Source of the DNA: Lysobacterales bacterium
GTDB taxonomy: Bacteria > Pseudomonadota > Gammaproteobacteria > Xanthomonadales > Xanthomonadaceae
NCBI GenBank assembly: GCA_014946745.1
Contig: JADCRD010000002.1
Span: forward strand, 434,001-498,000
DNA: 64,000 nt
Direction of reading: 5' to 3'
The notes beneath the pieces were generated by a model, which was not told the DNA's origin, made no database searches, and worked only from the letters and a program-made list of their open reading frames with translations. Positions 54,736-63,911 of this stretch are shown here, in pieces. The number at the start of each line of letters is the position of its first letter. The stretch's first letter is position 1. The position numbers and the translations under genes were made by a program.

Positions 54736-55932
54736 TTACTGGGGCTCTCGTGCGCGGCCTTCGTTCGGGCGCGCCTTCGCTGACTCAAGCGATGCCAGCC
54801 CTTCTTCGGCGATCGCGCGGCGCGGGCCCTCTGCGTCTTTCAGGATCGTCTCCAGCGCCAGCCGGTGCGCATGTGCCAGTGCATCGGCGGCGGGCACCCT
54901 GACGTCCGGGATCACGCCGACGCCTTCCCAGTTCGTGCCGGTGATCGTGTTGGCGACGATCTGCATGGGGATGAAAGCGACGAAGCCATGCGCCAGCGGG
55001 CGGTAGCCACCGGGGGTGGCCGCGCCCGCAGTGGTCTCACCGACCAGGGTCGCGCGCTGCAACGCCTGCAGGTCGTAGGCGAACTCTTCGGCGCCGGAAC
55101 CGGTGTCTCCATCGACGAGCACGTACACGGGCTTGTCGGTGTAGGCAGGCGTTCGCGGCTCCGCGTGGAAGGTGCGGTCGGGCGCGGCCTCGTCACTGCT
55201 CTGCACGCGCACGGTCGGCGTGCGGACGCTGACGAAATGGCCGATCACGTTGGCCACGCCGGCGGGCTCGCCGCCCGGTGAGCCGCGCACGTCGACGATG
55301 AGGGCGCCGGTATGCGCGAGCATGCCCATCGCCAGGGCCAGCTGCTCGGCGCTGGGGGCCGCATCGAGAAACATGTGGATGCGCAGGTAGCCGACGTTGC
55401 CCGGCAGCCAGCGCACTTCGGGCACTTCGCCGCCGCGCAGGCGCACCTCCTCATGGAAGGCCGCGACTTCTTCCGCCGACGGCGGCGCCTCGCTGAAGCC
55501 AGCGACCGCCTCGGGCCCGAAGTAGCGGGCGCGGAAATGGCCGTCAGCCACGATGGGCGTGATCTGCTGCTCGATCAGCGCCAGCAGCTCGGCCGCGGTG
55601 CGGGCCTCGCGAAACGCACCCTGCTGTTCGAGCGCCTCGATCTTGCCTGCGGCTTCGCTGGCGCGCTCGCGAAAAGCGAAGCGCTCGCGCAGCACCTCTG
55701 CCAATGCGAGCACCACCTCGCGGCTCTCGTTGGCGCTCAGGGCGACTGCCGCCGGATCCGGCGGCGGCCCGGGCTGGGCAACAGCCATGCTGGCCTGCAG
55801 GCCGAGCGCTATCACCGCGGCGCAGAGGCGCGCGGATATTCGGCAAACCCGCCGAATGGGCGAAGCATTCCGGGCGATGCACTCCGTAGCAAGGTTCAGC
55901 TGGCTTCGTCCTGGGTTCTTCCGTGCGTTCAC
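54736..55932 (-). CDS. S41-family peptidase
   Basis: 398 residues from the GTG at 55932, with GGAG 8 bp upstream. An N-terminal extension (about 30 residues) precedes a signal-like segment (A-A-V-I-A-L-G-L-Q-A-S-M-A-V-A-Q). An N-terminal helical region (about 60-130) is followed by the protease core: I-V-D-V-R-G-S-P-G-G near 225 and the catalytic S279 in D-T-G-S-G-A-E-E-F. A tail-specific PDZ domain is not seen. It should cleave periplasmic proteins or peptides. The last 50 residues are charged and helical. Confidence 0.85.
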   Translation of the reverse strand: MNARKNPGRSQLNLATECIARNASPIRRVCRISARLCAAVIALGLQASMAVAQPGPPPDPAAVALSANESREVVLALAEVLRERFAFRERASEAAGKIEALEQQGAFREARTAAELLALIEQQITPIVADGHFRARYFGPEAVAGFSEAPPSAEEVAAFHEEVRLRGGEVPEVRWLPGNVGYLRIHMFLDAAPSAEQLALAMGMLAHTGALIVDVRGSPGGEPAGVANVIGHFVSVRTPTVRVQSSDEAAPDRTFHAEPRTPAYTDKPVYVLVDGDTGSGAEEFAYDLQALQRATLVGETTAGAATPGGYRPLAHGFVAFIPMQIVANTITGTNWEGVGVIPDVRVPAADALAHAHRLALETILKDAEGPRRAIAEEGLASLESAKARPNEGRAREPQ

Positions 55933-56337
55933 TGGTCGCTCCTCCGTGCGCCGCGTGCGTGCCGCGCTTCGGATGCGTTGGAGACGCGCACCCGGCATCC
56001 GGTTGCAGACGGGGCGGTCGATGATCGAGGCCTGCGTGCCGCTGACAGCGACCGCCGCTTTTCCTCGGGCGGCGACCGAGAGCAGGGCTCTCGAAGAGGC
56101 GTGCGAGGCTGTCTGTCCCACCGACAGAACTCGCGCCCGACGCTGGAGGTCAGCGCCGCTCATGCCAGTGCAGGCGCTGCGCCCGGCGAGCAGGGGCGAA
56201 GTCGCACACCTCGCCGGACGACAACCCGACGAAGACGAACCCCGGGGCAGAGGCGACGGGGCCAAGCGCAGCGCGTCGACAGACCGTGGCAAGCCGGCTA
56301 TACGTCGAGGCTTCGCTCCGCACAGAGATTCTTGAGC
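55933..56337. other. Divergent spacer between S41 and membrane-protein genes
   Basis: No gene. A TCTGTC-CCACC-GACAGA inverted repeat lies near 56113-56130 and could be an operator. Nothing else seen. Confidence 0.4.
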
Positions 56338-56706
56338 ATGCTCAGCCGACCCCAAGATAGCGGCCAGATGTCCGACGCGATGCAGTGGACCACGCGGAGC
56401 AACTGGGGGGCGCTGGTGTTCACCCCGCTCTGGCTGCTGCGCAATGGTTTTCTGCTCAGCTTGCTCGTGTTCTGTCTGCTCGGCTGGTGGCATCCATGGG
56501 CTACGGTGCCGGTGTCGCTGGTGTTCATGCACGCGGGCAACCGCTGGTCCTGGGGCGATGGCTCGCGTTGGAGCGACCTTGAGCGCTTCGCCGATTCCCA
56601 GCACCTCTGGGATTTCCTCGGGCGCTGTTTTGCGGTGTTCTGGCTGCTTGGCCTGCTGCTGAGTTATCCGCCCGTGTTCGAACGGGTCCGCGCTTGGCTG
56701 AGCTGA
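56338..56706 (+). CDS. Small membrane protein (122 aa)
   Basis: The ATG at 56338 is the best start; ATGs at 56368 and 56380 in frame are possible. Two or three hydrophobic segments (N-G-F-L-L-S-L-L-V-F-C-L-L-G-W-W; W-A-T-V-P-V-S-L-V-F-M; C-F-A-V-F-W-L-L-G-L-L-L-S) are joined by a Trp/Arg-rich stretch (G-N-R-W-S-W-G-D-G-S-R-W-S-D-L-E-R). No family recognised. It converges on the TIGR04222 gene. Confidence 0.65.
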   Translation: MLSRPQDSGQMSDAMQWTTRSNWGALVFTPLWLLRNGFLLSLLVFCLLGWWHPWATVPVSLVFMHAGNRWSWGDGSRWSDLERFADSQHLWDFLGRCFAVFWLLGLLLSYPPVFERVRAWLS

Positions 56707-56838
56707 CGGGCTGCACCGACGCTGGCAGTGCAGCGGCCACGCCGCCGTCGAGGAACACAAGGACATGGCGAGACCGCGGCGATCGCGGCGCTTGCGCCTC
56801 CATGCGAAGCCGCGCGAGCGGTGGGCTCGGAGACGCCC

Positions 56839-58182
56839 TCAATCACCGCCACCGCAGCCCCCGCAACCCCCGCCGCTGTCGGAACTGCCGTCGGAACTGC
56901 TGGAGCCTCCGCTGTCACCGCCGGAGGGCGGATAGCGCAAGGCGTGGTAGCCAGCCAGTTCGGTGCCAGCCAACACGCCCGTGCCCGCCAGCGCAACGGC
57001 CAGCGCCAGCTGGCCGCGGCGCGGTGCACGCAAGGCAAGCGCATGGCGCGCCTTCTGCGCCTTGAGCAGCTGGCGTCCGGCGCGGGTGACGCCCGGCCGC
57101 CTGAACTGGAACAGCAGCGCAGCGACCACGGTGGCGACCACGAAGAACACCAGCAAGGCGACCGGCCGATCGCGCAGCACACCGATCGCAGTCTTGGCCA
57201 CTCCCAAGCCCGCGAGCAGCCAGAGGGGCAGCGCACTCTGCGCGGCGATCCGCTGTGCGTCCTGCAGCGCATGCCAGCCGCCTTGCCGAACCAGCGCGTC
57301 ATGAAGCTGCTGCACTGCGCCCGCCTGTTCTGCGCGACCCCAGCGTGAGGATCTGCCGCACAGCGTCGGCAGCACGCCGCGCAGCAGCGGGTCCTCGGGA
57401 TCCTCACGGCGCAGCAGAAGAAATCGTCTGCCGGCGTCATCCCAGCCGAGAAAGCCCTCTTCGTGCAGCTGCGCCGCGGCCGCATCGACCACCGCTTTCG
57501 GACCGCCGCGCAGGTAGGCGAGCTGCCACGGCGAGGGTTCGCCCGGCGCGAAGCTGCGCGTGGCATCGCGCTGCCTGCGATGCCACAGACGCAGGCCAGT
57601 GCTCAGCAGCAGGCAGGCCGCGAGCAGGAGCAGATACAGCCAGAGAAAGTCAGGCCCCCGCCAGTCCAGCGGCCCGGGGTAGGCGATCGCCGCTGCCGGC
57701 AGCAGGCCGAGCGCTGCGGCCAACCGTGCCCAGCGACGGCGGTGGCTTGGGCGGCGCAGCGTCGACCACGCCGGCCACCACTCGAGCGCGGGCGTTCCGA
57801 ATTCGGCGGCATAGGCGTGCAGGGTCTCTGCATAGGCCTCGCGCAGGCAGGCGCGCTCACCGGGGATTCCGCGCGCCGGCTGATGATGCAGGGCAAAACC
57901 CAGACGGCGGGGGCAGAAGTCATCCCAGTAGTCGCGCGTCCAGGTGAGGTGCAGATGCCAGACCTCATCCACCGCCGCACTGGGGACGGCGCGTCCGCCA
58001 AGCCGGGCGGCCACCGCGCAGAAGCGCAGGTACTCGTCGATCGCACGCGCGCAGCGCGCGGCATTCCAGCCGGTACGTCCGGCGAGCTGGGCCCGGAAGC
58101 GCGGCTGCAGCGCGGGGTCGTCCCCGGCCCAGGCAAGAATGCGCGCGCTGCGCGCGGAGTCGAGAGGCGGAAGCTCGGACAT
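56839..58182 (-). CDS. TIGR04222 domain-containing membrane protein
   Basis: 447 residues. The N-terminal half is cytosolic and helical with V-D-E-V-W-H-L-H-L-T-W-T-R-D-Y-W, a mark of the TIGR04222 family. Hydrophobic segments lie near 185-220, 322-360 and 395-415. The chain ends in a low-complexity Gly/Ser/Cys tail (G-G-D-S-G-G-S-S-S-S-D then G-G-G-C-G-G-C-G-G-G-D). Members are membrane proteins of unknown function with a Cys/Gly-rich C-terminus. The ribosome binding site at the ATG is weak. Confidence 0.85.
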   Translation of the reverse strand: MSELPPLDSARSARILAWAGDDPALQPRFRAQLAGRTGWNAARCARAIDEYLRFCAVAARLGGRAVPSAAVDEVWHLHLTWTRDYWDDFCPRRLGFALHHQPARGIPGERACLREAYAETLHAYAAEFGTPALEWWPAWSTLRRPSHRRRWARLAAALGLLPAAAIAYPGPLDWRGPDFLWLYLLLLAACLLLSTGLRLWHRRQRDATRSFAPGEPSPWQLAYLRGGPKAVVDAAAAQLHEEGFLGWDDAGRRFLLLRREDPEDPLLRGVLPTLCGRSSRWGRAEQAGAVQQLHDALVRQGGWHALQDAQRIAAQSALPLWLLAGLGVAKTAIGVLRDRPVALLVFFVVATVVAALLFQFRRPGVTRAGRQLLKAQKARHALALRAPRRGQLALAVALAGTGVLAGTELAGYHALRYPPSGGDSGGSSSSDGSSDSGGGCGGCGGGD

Positions 58183-58502
58183 GCCGGTGCGCTCGTGGAC
58201 GACGACGCCGAAAGCCTGCGTGTTTTGCCGGCGCGCCGCCACCGCGCGCAGATGACTCGTTCGACGATTCGCCCGCGCGCCGCGTCGAACGCGCCGCCCG
58301 CCGCAGGGCAAGCGCCCTGAGCGGCTCTGCCGGCTTACGACGATGGCCCCGGCTTGAGCGGAGCTGCTCGGTGTTGCTTCGGGCGTCCGCGTTCGGATGG
58401 ACACGCAAGTGGGATCGCCATCGTCCGGCCTCGTGACGCGGTTGCGAATCACTCGCATTCCGCTTAGTGTTTGCGGGCTGTGCCTTCGCAAAGCGTTGAA
58501 CC
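58183..58502. other. Divergent spacer before the TonB receptor gene
   Basis: No gene. It holds a weak Fur-like inverted repeat at 58444-58463. Confidence 0.45.
58444..58463 (+). promoter_or_regulatory. Possible Fur-like site before the siderophore receptor
   Basis: GCGAATCACTCGCATTCCGC: GAAT and ATTC arms separated by 7 bp, loosely like a high-GC Fur box. It lies 40 bp before the receptor start. Weak match; iron control is mainly suggested by the gene content. Confidence 0.25.
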
Positions 58503-60641
58503 ATGCCCCGCCCTCGCCTGCTCGCCCTGCTGATCCTGACCTCCCTCGCTCACTCCGCGGCCGCGCAGCCGGCGGCCGGCGATGCCGCCGAGGCCGAAAA
58601 GAAGACCCTGGACGCCGTCGTCGTCACCGCCACCCGCACGCCGACGCCGGTGAGCGCGATGCCGGGCACCGTGACCGTGCTCGACCGCACGCAGATCGAG
58701 ACCCAGGCCACCCTGCGCGACGAGCTGTCCAGCGTGCTGGAGTACACGGTGCCCGGCTTTGCGCCCGGCACGCGCAAGCTGGCCGGGCGCGGGGAAAGCC
58801 TGCGCGGGCGCAATCCGCTGTTCCTGATCGACGGCGTGCCGCAGCACAACGCGCTGCGCGACGGCCAGCGCGACGGTTACACCATCGACCTCGACTTCAT
58901 CGAGCGCATCGAAGTGATCAACGGCTCCAACGCGATCCAGGGCGTGGGCGCCACCGGCGGCGTGGTGCAGATGGTGACCCGCCAGCCGGGCACCACGGAC
59001 GCCTGGGAAACCACGCTGAACACGCGCCTCAACAGCGACGACGGCTTCGACGGCGATGCGCTGTCGTACAAGGCGTCGGCGCTCACCGGTCGACGCTTCA
59101 ACGCGGTCGATATCGCCTTCGGCGTGGCGCTGCAGGAGCGCGGCTTGTTCATCGATGCCGAGGGCGATCCCGTGGGCCTGTACCCGACCCAGGGCGACAT
59201 CATGGACTCCAGCTCGCGCGGGCTGTTCTTCAAGTCGCTGTGGCGGCTGGGCGATAGGCGCAGCCTGGAGCTGATGCTGAGCGACTACCTGCTGGAGCGG
59301 AACGGCGACTTCCGCAGCGTCGACGGCAACCGCGCGCAGGGCGTGCTGACCGGCACCCGGCGCGGCGACCCGTCGGCCGAGGTCGGCGATCCGGCGCGCA
59401 ACGATGTCACCACCGCCTCGCTGACATACAGAGAGGATTCGCTGCTCGGCGGCGCGCTCACCGCGCAGCTGTTCGACCAGTCCTACGAGGCGCTGTTCGA
59501 GGGCGGCACCTTTGCCGGCTTCTTCCGGCTGACGCCGAACGGCCCGGCCTTCCTGGATCAATCCGCCGAGCTCTCCGACAAGCGCGGGCTGAAGCTCACC
59601 TGGAACCGCGCCATCGAGGCGCACCTGCTCACCCTCGGCATGGACTGGTTCCAGGACGACTCGTCGCAGGTGCTGGCACGGAGCGGCCGGGCCTGGGTGC
59701 CGGACACGCGCTTCGAAAGCCTCGCGCCCTTCGTGCAGGGCAACCTCGCGCTGGGCGACACGCTGAACCTTTCCGGCGGCCTGCGCTACGAGGACGCCGA
59801 AGTGCGCGTCGACGACTACACGACCATCGCCTCGTCCAACGCGGTCGCCGTGCGCGGCGGCTCGCCCGACTTCGCCGAAACCCTCGGCAACCTAGGTGCG
59901 GTCTGGCGTTTCGCGCCGGACTGGGCGCTCTACGCCGGCTACGCCGAGGGCTTCACCATGCCGGACGTGGGCCGCGTGCTGCGCGCCGTCAGCACGCCCG
60001 GCGTGGACGTCGACAGCCTGCTGTCCGTCGAGCCCATCGTCAGCGACAACCGCGAGATCGGCATCGAGTGGGACAGCGGCAGCCTGCGCGCGCGCCTCAC
60101 CGCCTTCGACTCGCGCTCGGACAACGGCGCCCTTCTTCGCTTGAACAGCGCCGGCATCTTCGAGGTCGAACGCCAGCGCACCGAGATCGAAGGCATCGAG
60201 CTGTCGCTCGACTACCTCACCGACTTGGGCTGGCTGTTCGGCGGCAACTACGCGCGCACCGAAGGGCGCTACGACTCGAATCGCGACGGCGCGATCGACA
60301 GCGACCTCGATGGGCTGAACCTCGGCCCGGATCGCCTGAACCTCTACGTGCAGGGCGAGTTCGCCGAGCGCTTCAGCGCACGCCTGCAGGGCTCGCTGCT
60401 GGAGAGTCGCCGCTTCGAAGGCCCCGCCAATCGCGGCAACGCCAACTTCAGCGGCTACGCCATCGCCGACCTCATGTTCGGCTACGACAGCGAGGTCGGC
60501 CGCTTCCAGTTCGGCATCGAGAATCTGTTCAACCGCAGCTACATCACCTACTTCTCGCAGGCGGAAACCAGCCAGGCCAACAACACCTTCTTCGCTGGCG
60601 CCGGTCGCAGCCTGGCGCTGTCCTGGCAGCGGACGTTCTGA
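58503..60641 (+). CDS. TonB-dependent siderophore-type receptor
   Basis: 712 residues. Signal peptide to about S-A-A-A-Q. A TonB box-like D-A-V-V-V-T-A-T near residue 37 is followed by the plug (V-L-D-R-T-Q-I to I-E-R-I-E-V-I-N-G-S-N-A-I-Q-G-V-G-A-T-G-G-V-V-Q-M-V-T) and a 22-strand-type barrel ending in Q-R-T-F. No STN domain. This looks like a ferric-siderophore receptor (TonB box, plug consensus G-V-G-A-T-G-G-V). A PepSY membrane protein starts 5 bp after the stop, as in iron-uptake operons. Confidence 0.93.
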   Translation: MPRPRLLALLILTSLAHSAAAQPAAGDAAEAEKKTLDAVVVTATRTPTPVSAMPGTVTVLDRTQIETQATLRDELSSVLEYTVPGFAPGTRKLAGRGESLRGRNPLFLIDGVPQHNALRDGQRDGYTIDLDFIERIEVINGSNAIQGVGATGGVVQMVTRQPGTTDAWETTLNTRLNSDDGFDGDALSYKASALTGRRFNAVDIAFGVALQERGLFIDAEGDPVGLYPTQGDIMDSSSRGLFFKSLWRLGDRRSLELMLSDYLLERNGDFRSVDGNRAQGVLTGTRRGDPSAEVGDPARNDVTTASLTYREDSLLGGALTAQLFDQSYEALFEGGTFAGFFRLTPNGPAFLDQSAELSDKRGLKLTWNRAIEAHLLTLGMDWFQDDSSQVLARSGRAWVPDTRFESLAPFVQGNLALGDTLNLSGGLRYEDAEVRVDDYTTIASSNAVAVRGGSPDFAETLGNLGAVWRFAPDWALYAGYAEGFTMPDVGRVLRAVSTPGVDVDSLLSVEPIVSDNREIGIEWDSGSLRARLTAFDSRSDNGALLRLNSAGIFEVERQRTEIEGIELSLDYLTDLGWLFGGNYARTEGRYDSNRDGAIDSDLDGLNLGPDRLNLYVQGEFAERFSARLQGSLLESRRFEGPANRGNANFSGYAIADLMFGYDSEVGRFQFGIENLFNRSYITYFSQAETSQANNTFFAGAGRSLALSWQRTF

Positions 60642-60646
60642 ATCCG

Positions 60647-61699
60647 ATGCGTGCGCTGGTGCTGCTGCACCGCTGGATCGGCGCCCTGCTCGCGCTGGCC
60701 CTGCTGGCGATCGCGGGAAGCGGCGCCCTGCTTCTGTTCGCCGATGACTACCTGCGCTGGCGTCTGCCGGTGCTGGCGGAGTTGTCTGCCGCGCCCGCGC
60801 CCACGCCGCAGGCGCTGGCGAACGTCATCGCCCAGGCGCAGGCCATCGGCGGCACCGTGGCCTTCCCGAAGAACGCGCTGCCGGCCTACGTCCACTACCT
60901 GCCCGGCGGCGGCCAGCGTCTGCACCATCCACTCGATGGCCGCCTGATCGCCGAGTGGGGGCCCCTGGAGACCGTGCCCGGCGCGCTGTTCGAGCTGCAC
61001 GCGCATCTGCTCGCCGGCGAAACCGGTCACCTCATGGTCGGCGCGATCGCCCTGCTGCTGATGGCGATGCTGCTGAGCGGCCTGCTGCTGTGGTGGCGCC
61101 TGCGCCGCGGCCTGCCGCTGCGCCACTGGCGGCCGCGCAGCGCGCACAGCCGCGAGCTGCTGCGCTCGCACAGCGCACAGGGCGTGTGGCTCAGTCTGGG
61201 CTTGGGCTTCATGGCCGTCTCAGGCGCCTCGCTGGTCTTCCATACCCAGGCCGCAGCGCTCTTCAACGGTCTGTTGGGCGCGCACGGACCGCTCAGCCCG
61301 ACGCCGCAGACCGTGCCTGCGGCGATTCCGCTCGCCAAAGCCGACTGGCAGCGCGTGCTCGCTCGCGCCGGCGAACACTTCCCCGATGCGCAGCTGCGCA
61401 TGCTCACCCTGCCGCGCAGCGTGGACGCACCGCTGGTGCTGCGGCTCAAGCGCGCCGCCGAGCTGCATCCCAACGGTCGTTCCTACCTCGCGATCGATCC
61501 CGCCACGGGCAGCGTGCTGCAGGCGATCGACGCCACCCGCACCGGCCTGGGGCCGAGCGTGCTCAACAGCCTGTATCCCCTGCACGCGGGTAAGACCGGC
61601 TGGACGGGCCATCGCGCAGTCCTGCTGCTGATTGCCATGGCGCTGTGCTGGATCAGCGCGAGCGGGCTGTGGCTGTTCCTGCGGCGCCAGCAGCGCTGA
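60647..61699 (+). CDS. PepSY-associated membrane protein
   Basis: 350 residues. Four hydrophobic segments: about 5-32 (L-L-H-R-W-I-G-A-L-L-A-L-A-L-L-A-I-A-G-S-G-A-L-L), 125-147 (H-L-M-V-G-A-I-A-L-L-L-M-A-M-L-L), 182-204 and 324-344. The H-R-W-I-G start and the S-L-Y-P-L-H-A-G-K-T-G-W-T-G-H block are typical of the PepSY-TM family, which reduces siderophore-bound iron or helps iron uptake after TonB receptors. Starts 5 bp after the receptor gene, so one operon is likely. Confidence 0.9.
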   Translation: MRALVLLHRWIGALLALALLAIAGSGALLLFADDYLRWRLPVLAELSAAPAPTPQALANVIAQAQAIGGTVAFPKNALPAYVHYLPGGGQRLHHPLDGRLIAEWGPLETVPGALFELHAHLLAGETGHLMVGAIALLLMAMLLSGLLLWWRLRRGLPLRHWRPRSAHSRELLRSHSAQGVWLSLGLGFMAVSGASLVFHTQAAALFNGLLGAHGPLSPTPQTVPAAIPLAKADWQRVLARAGEHFPDAQLRMLTLPRSVDAPLVLRLKRAAELHPNGRSYLAIDPATGSVLQAIDATRTGLGPSVLNSLYPLHAGKTGWTGHRAVLLLIAMALCWISASGLWLFLRRQQR

Positions 61700-62061
61700 A
61701 CAGGCGCCTGCGGCGGCAAGACCCGCCGGCGGCGGGAAGTCGCCCGCTCCGTCAGCTGCGATGCAGCGCATCCGCACACGCAAGGCATGGCCGGCGATGC
61801 GCCGGACGACGCGGCCCACCCTGTCAGAACTGGCAGGGTGGCGAGCCCGCCCAGGGCAACGCGAGAAACACGCCGCACGCCGCGCGCAGCAAGGGCTGCG
61901 CCCTGTATCGCGGATGCCGCCGCGGGCTTGCCCGCTGGGCTGCGCGCCGGGCACGGCCCCTGCAGTCCGTTGAACCGGCCGACTGTTCACTCCTAGCATC
62001 GCCGCGCGGTTGACGCACGCAAGGGCGCCAGCCGCTCCTTCACTTCCATCAGGAGCATCCC
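61700..62061. other. Intergenic, no gene seen
   Basis: No supported gene or structured repeat. Promoter space for the small secreted protein gene. Confidence 0.4.
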
Positions 62062-62463
62062 ATGACTCTGAAGCCCTCACTGCTGGCCGTTCTTCTGGCG
62101 AGCGCAGCCGCCGCGTGTCTGATGCCTGCGCCCGCCAAGGCGGGCAGTCTCGACCAGGCCCAGCTCGCCTGCTATGTCGACACCTACGCCTTCGACCAGC
62201 TGGCCACCGACTTCTGCGTCTCGGTGTGGACCCCCGGCGGCGCGGACCTGGAATCGGTTGCCGTGTTCGAAGTGGTCGGGCTGCCCCCGGGCAACTACAC
62301 CTACAGCTGGAACTTCGCTTGCGACAGCTCGCTCAGCTGCTTCACCAGCATCAATGCGCGCTGGGACCACGTCAAAACCGCGCAGGTGACTGTCCGCAAC
62401 GTCGCCACGGGCGAGCAGCGCACCTTGAGCGCGACGGCCGAATACATCAACGGCTGGGACTGA
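62062..62463 (+). CDS. Small secreted protein of unknown function
   Basis: 133 residues; ATG with AGGAG at 7 bp. Signal peptide ends P-A-K-A. The mature protein is beta-rich with four Cys (A-C-Y-V-D-T-Y, D-F-C-V-S, A-C-D-S-S-L-S-C), likely forming two disulfides. No family recognised. Probably periplasmic or released. A 12-bp hairpin stands after the stop. Confidence 0.7.
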   Translation: MTLKPSLLAVLLASAAAACLMPAPAKAGSLDQAQLACYVDTYAFDQLATDFCVSVWTPGGADLESVAVFEVVGLPPGNYTYSWNFACDSSLSCFTSINARWDHVKTAQVTVRNVATGEQRTLSATAEYINGWD

Positions 62464-62473
62464 GCGCAGCCAA

Positions 62474-62500
62474 GGCAACGCTGAAGAATTCAGCGTTGCC
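62474..62500. terminator. Strong 12-bp hairpin after the small secreted gene
   Basis: GGCAACGCTGAA with a 3-nt GAA loop and a perfect second arm. No T run follows, so it may act as a terminator with help or as a repeat. Confidence 0.5.
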
Positions 62501-62750
62501 GCGCGCCATGGAGGGCGCGTCTTCGGCACACGCGGCGCACGGTCTCACCGCCAACGTCCGCTGGCACCATCGCGCGCGCGGGCGCGACGGTCCTCCGCGG
62601 AGCTGTCAGGCCCCGGTTCTGCCAAACGCAGCGCGGGGCCGATCTGGGATCACACCCGCGGTCGGCCCGACAGCCCGACTGTCGGTGCAGGGGCTCTCGA
62701 TTGTCGCCTGATGCGTAGGCTCGCAGCACTCACTCGCCCGAGGCCCGCAC

Positions 62751-63911
62751 ATGTCCACCCCGTGTAATCCCGTCCGCCGTCGCATGCTGGGCGCAGCGAT
62801 CGGCGGGAGTGCTCTGGCCGGCGCTTCCTCGCTGTGGAGTGCGTCCGCGACGGCGTCGCTGCTGGGTGCGGCACCGGCCTGGCGCCTGCAGCGGCCGCTG
62901 CTGCAGTGGTTCCCCATTGCCGGCACCGCGGGCGCCGGCGGCTCCGCCATCGATGCCTACTGCGGCATGGCGCTCAAGCCTTCGACCGGCGAGCTGATCA
63001 TCGCGGCGGCGGGCGGCCATAGCGACAGCGCCGACAACGGCGTCTACAGCTTGAGCCTGTTCGACGATGCACCGCGCTGGCGCACGCGCCGCGCCGGCAG
63101 CACGCAGGTCCAGCCCAATGTTCTGTACTACGCCGACGGCCTGCCCACGTCGCGGCACACCTATTCGCACATCCACTACGTGCAGAGCCGGGATGCCGTG
63201 CTGCTGTCCGGCTGCCGCTTCGGCTATGGCGGCGGCACGCCCAGCGGCCCGGGCATGGATCTGTTTCACCTGGGAAGCGACAGCTGGCTGCCGCGCTTCA
63301 CCTTCGCAGACATCTCGCCCTTCGACGGTTTTGGTGTGGTGCTGGATGCCGCCGGCAACGTCTGGACCACCAGCGGTCGACGCTTCGACGTCCTTGCGAA
63401 CACCTGGTCTCGACCGGGCAACGGCACGCTGGGGCGCTTCCCCGCGGCGCTCGACCCGCGCCGCAATCAGCTGTTCTCCCTGCAGTTCGGCGATGGTCAG
63501 GGCTACGACCCGCAGCTCGGCGTGGTCGCGCGCGTCATTGATGCCGGCACCGGCAACGGCGGTGCCGTCAGCTTCGAGAACAACGCCGCGCTCGCCGCGT
63601 TCATCGCGGCCGCGCCGACCTATGCGGGCATGGATTTCGATCCGACGCTGGACCGCTTCTGCTTCTACCACCACGGCGAGGCCGGTCGGGTGTACACGGC
63701 AGCCCCAGGCACGGGCGCCGCCTGGCGGATGGATCTGCTGCCCACCTCGGGCACGCCTGCGGCGGGCCCACCCAGCGGTTCGGGCATCCAGCGCAGGTTC
63801 CTGTACGTGCCCGCACTTCGCGGCTTCGTGCTGCTGGCGCGTGCGGCGGCCGAGCTGTGGTTTCTGCCCACGGCCGATCTCGATCACGTGTTCGCCAACA
63901 GCTTCGAGTAA
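62751..63911 (+). CDS. Tat-exported beta-propeller-like protein with C-terminal F-E motif
   Basis: 386 residues. The N-terminus V-R-R-R-M-L-G-A-A-I-G-G-S-A-L-A-G is a Tat-type signal. The mature part has repeated W-x-x-R and Gly-rich blades (A-A-G-G-H-S-D-S-A-D-N-G-V-Y; S-G-C-R-F-G-Y-G-G-G; W-T-T-S-G-R-R-F-D-V), like Kelch/NHL-type propellers. No enzyme motif is clear. The C-terminus D-H-V-F-A-N-S-F-E ends in F-x-x-[GS]-F-E, as does the lipase-like protein at 53372. Confidence 0.78.
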   Translation: MSTPCNPVRRRMLGAAIGGSALAGASSLWSASATASLLGAAPAWRLQRPLLQWFPIAGTAGAGGSAIDAYCGMALKPSTGELIIAAAGGHSDSADNGVYSLSLFDDAPRWRTRRAGSTQVQPNVLYYADGLPTSRHTYSHIHYVQSRDAVLLSGCRFGYGGGTPSGPGMDLFHLGSDSWLPRFTFADISPFDGFGVVLDAAGNVWTTSGRRFDVLANTWSRPGNGTLGRFPAALDPRRNQLFSLQFGDGQGYDPQLGVVARVIDAGTGNGGAVSFENNAALAAFIAAAPTYAGMDFDPTLDRFCFYHHGEAGRVYTAAPGTGAAWRMDLLPTSGTPAAGPPSGSGIQRRFLYVPALRGFVLLARAAAELWFLPTADLDHVFANSFE

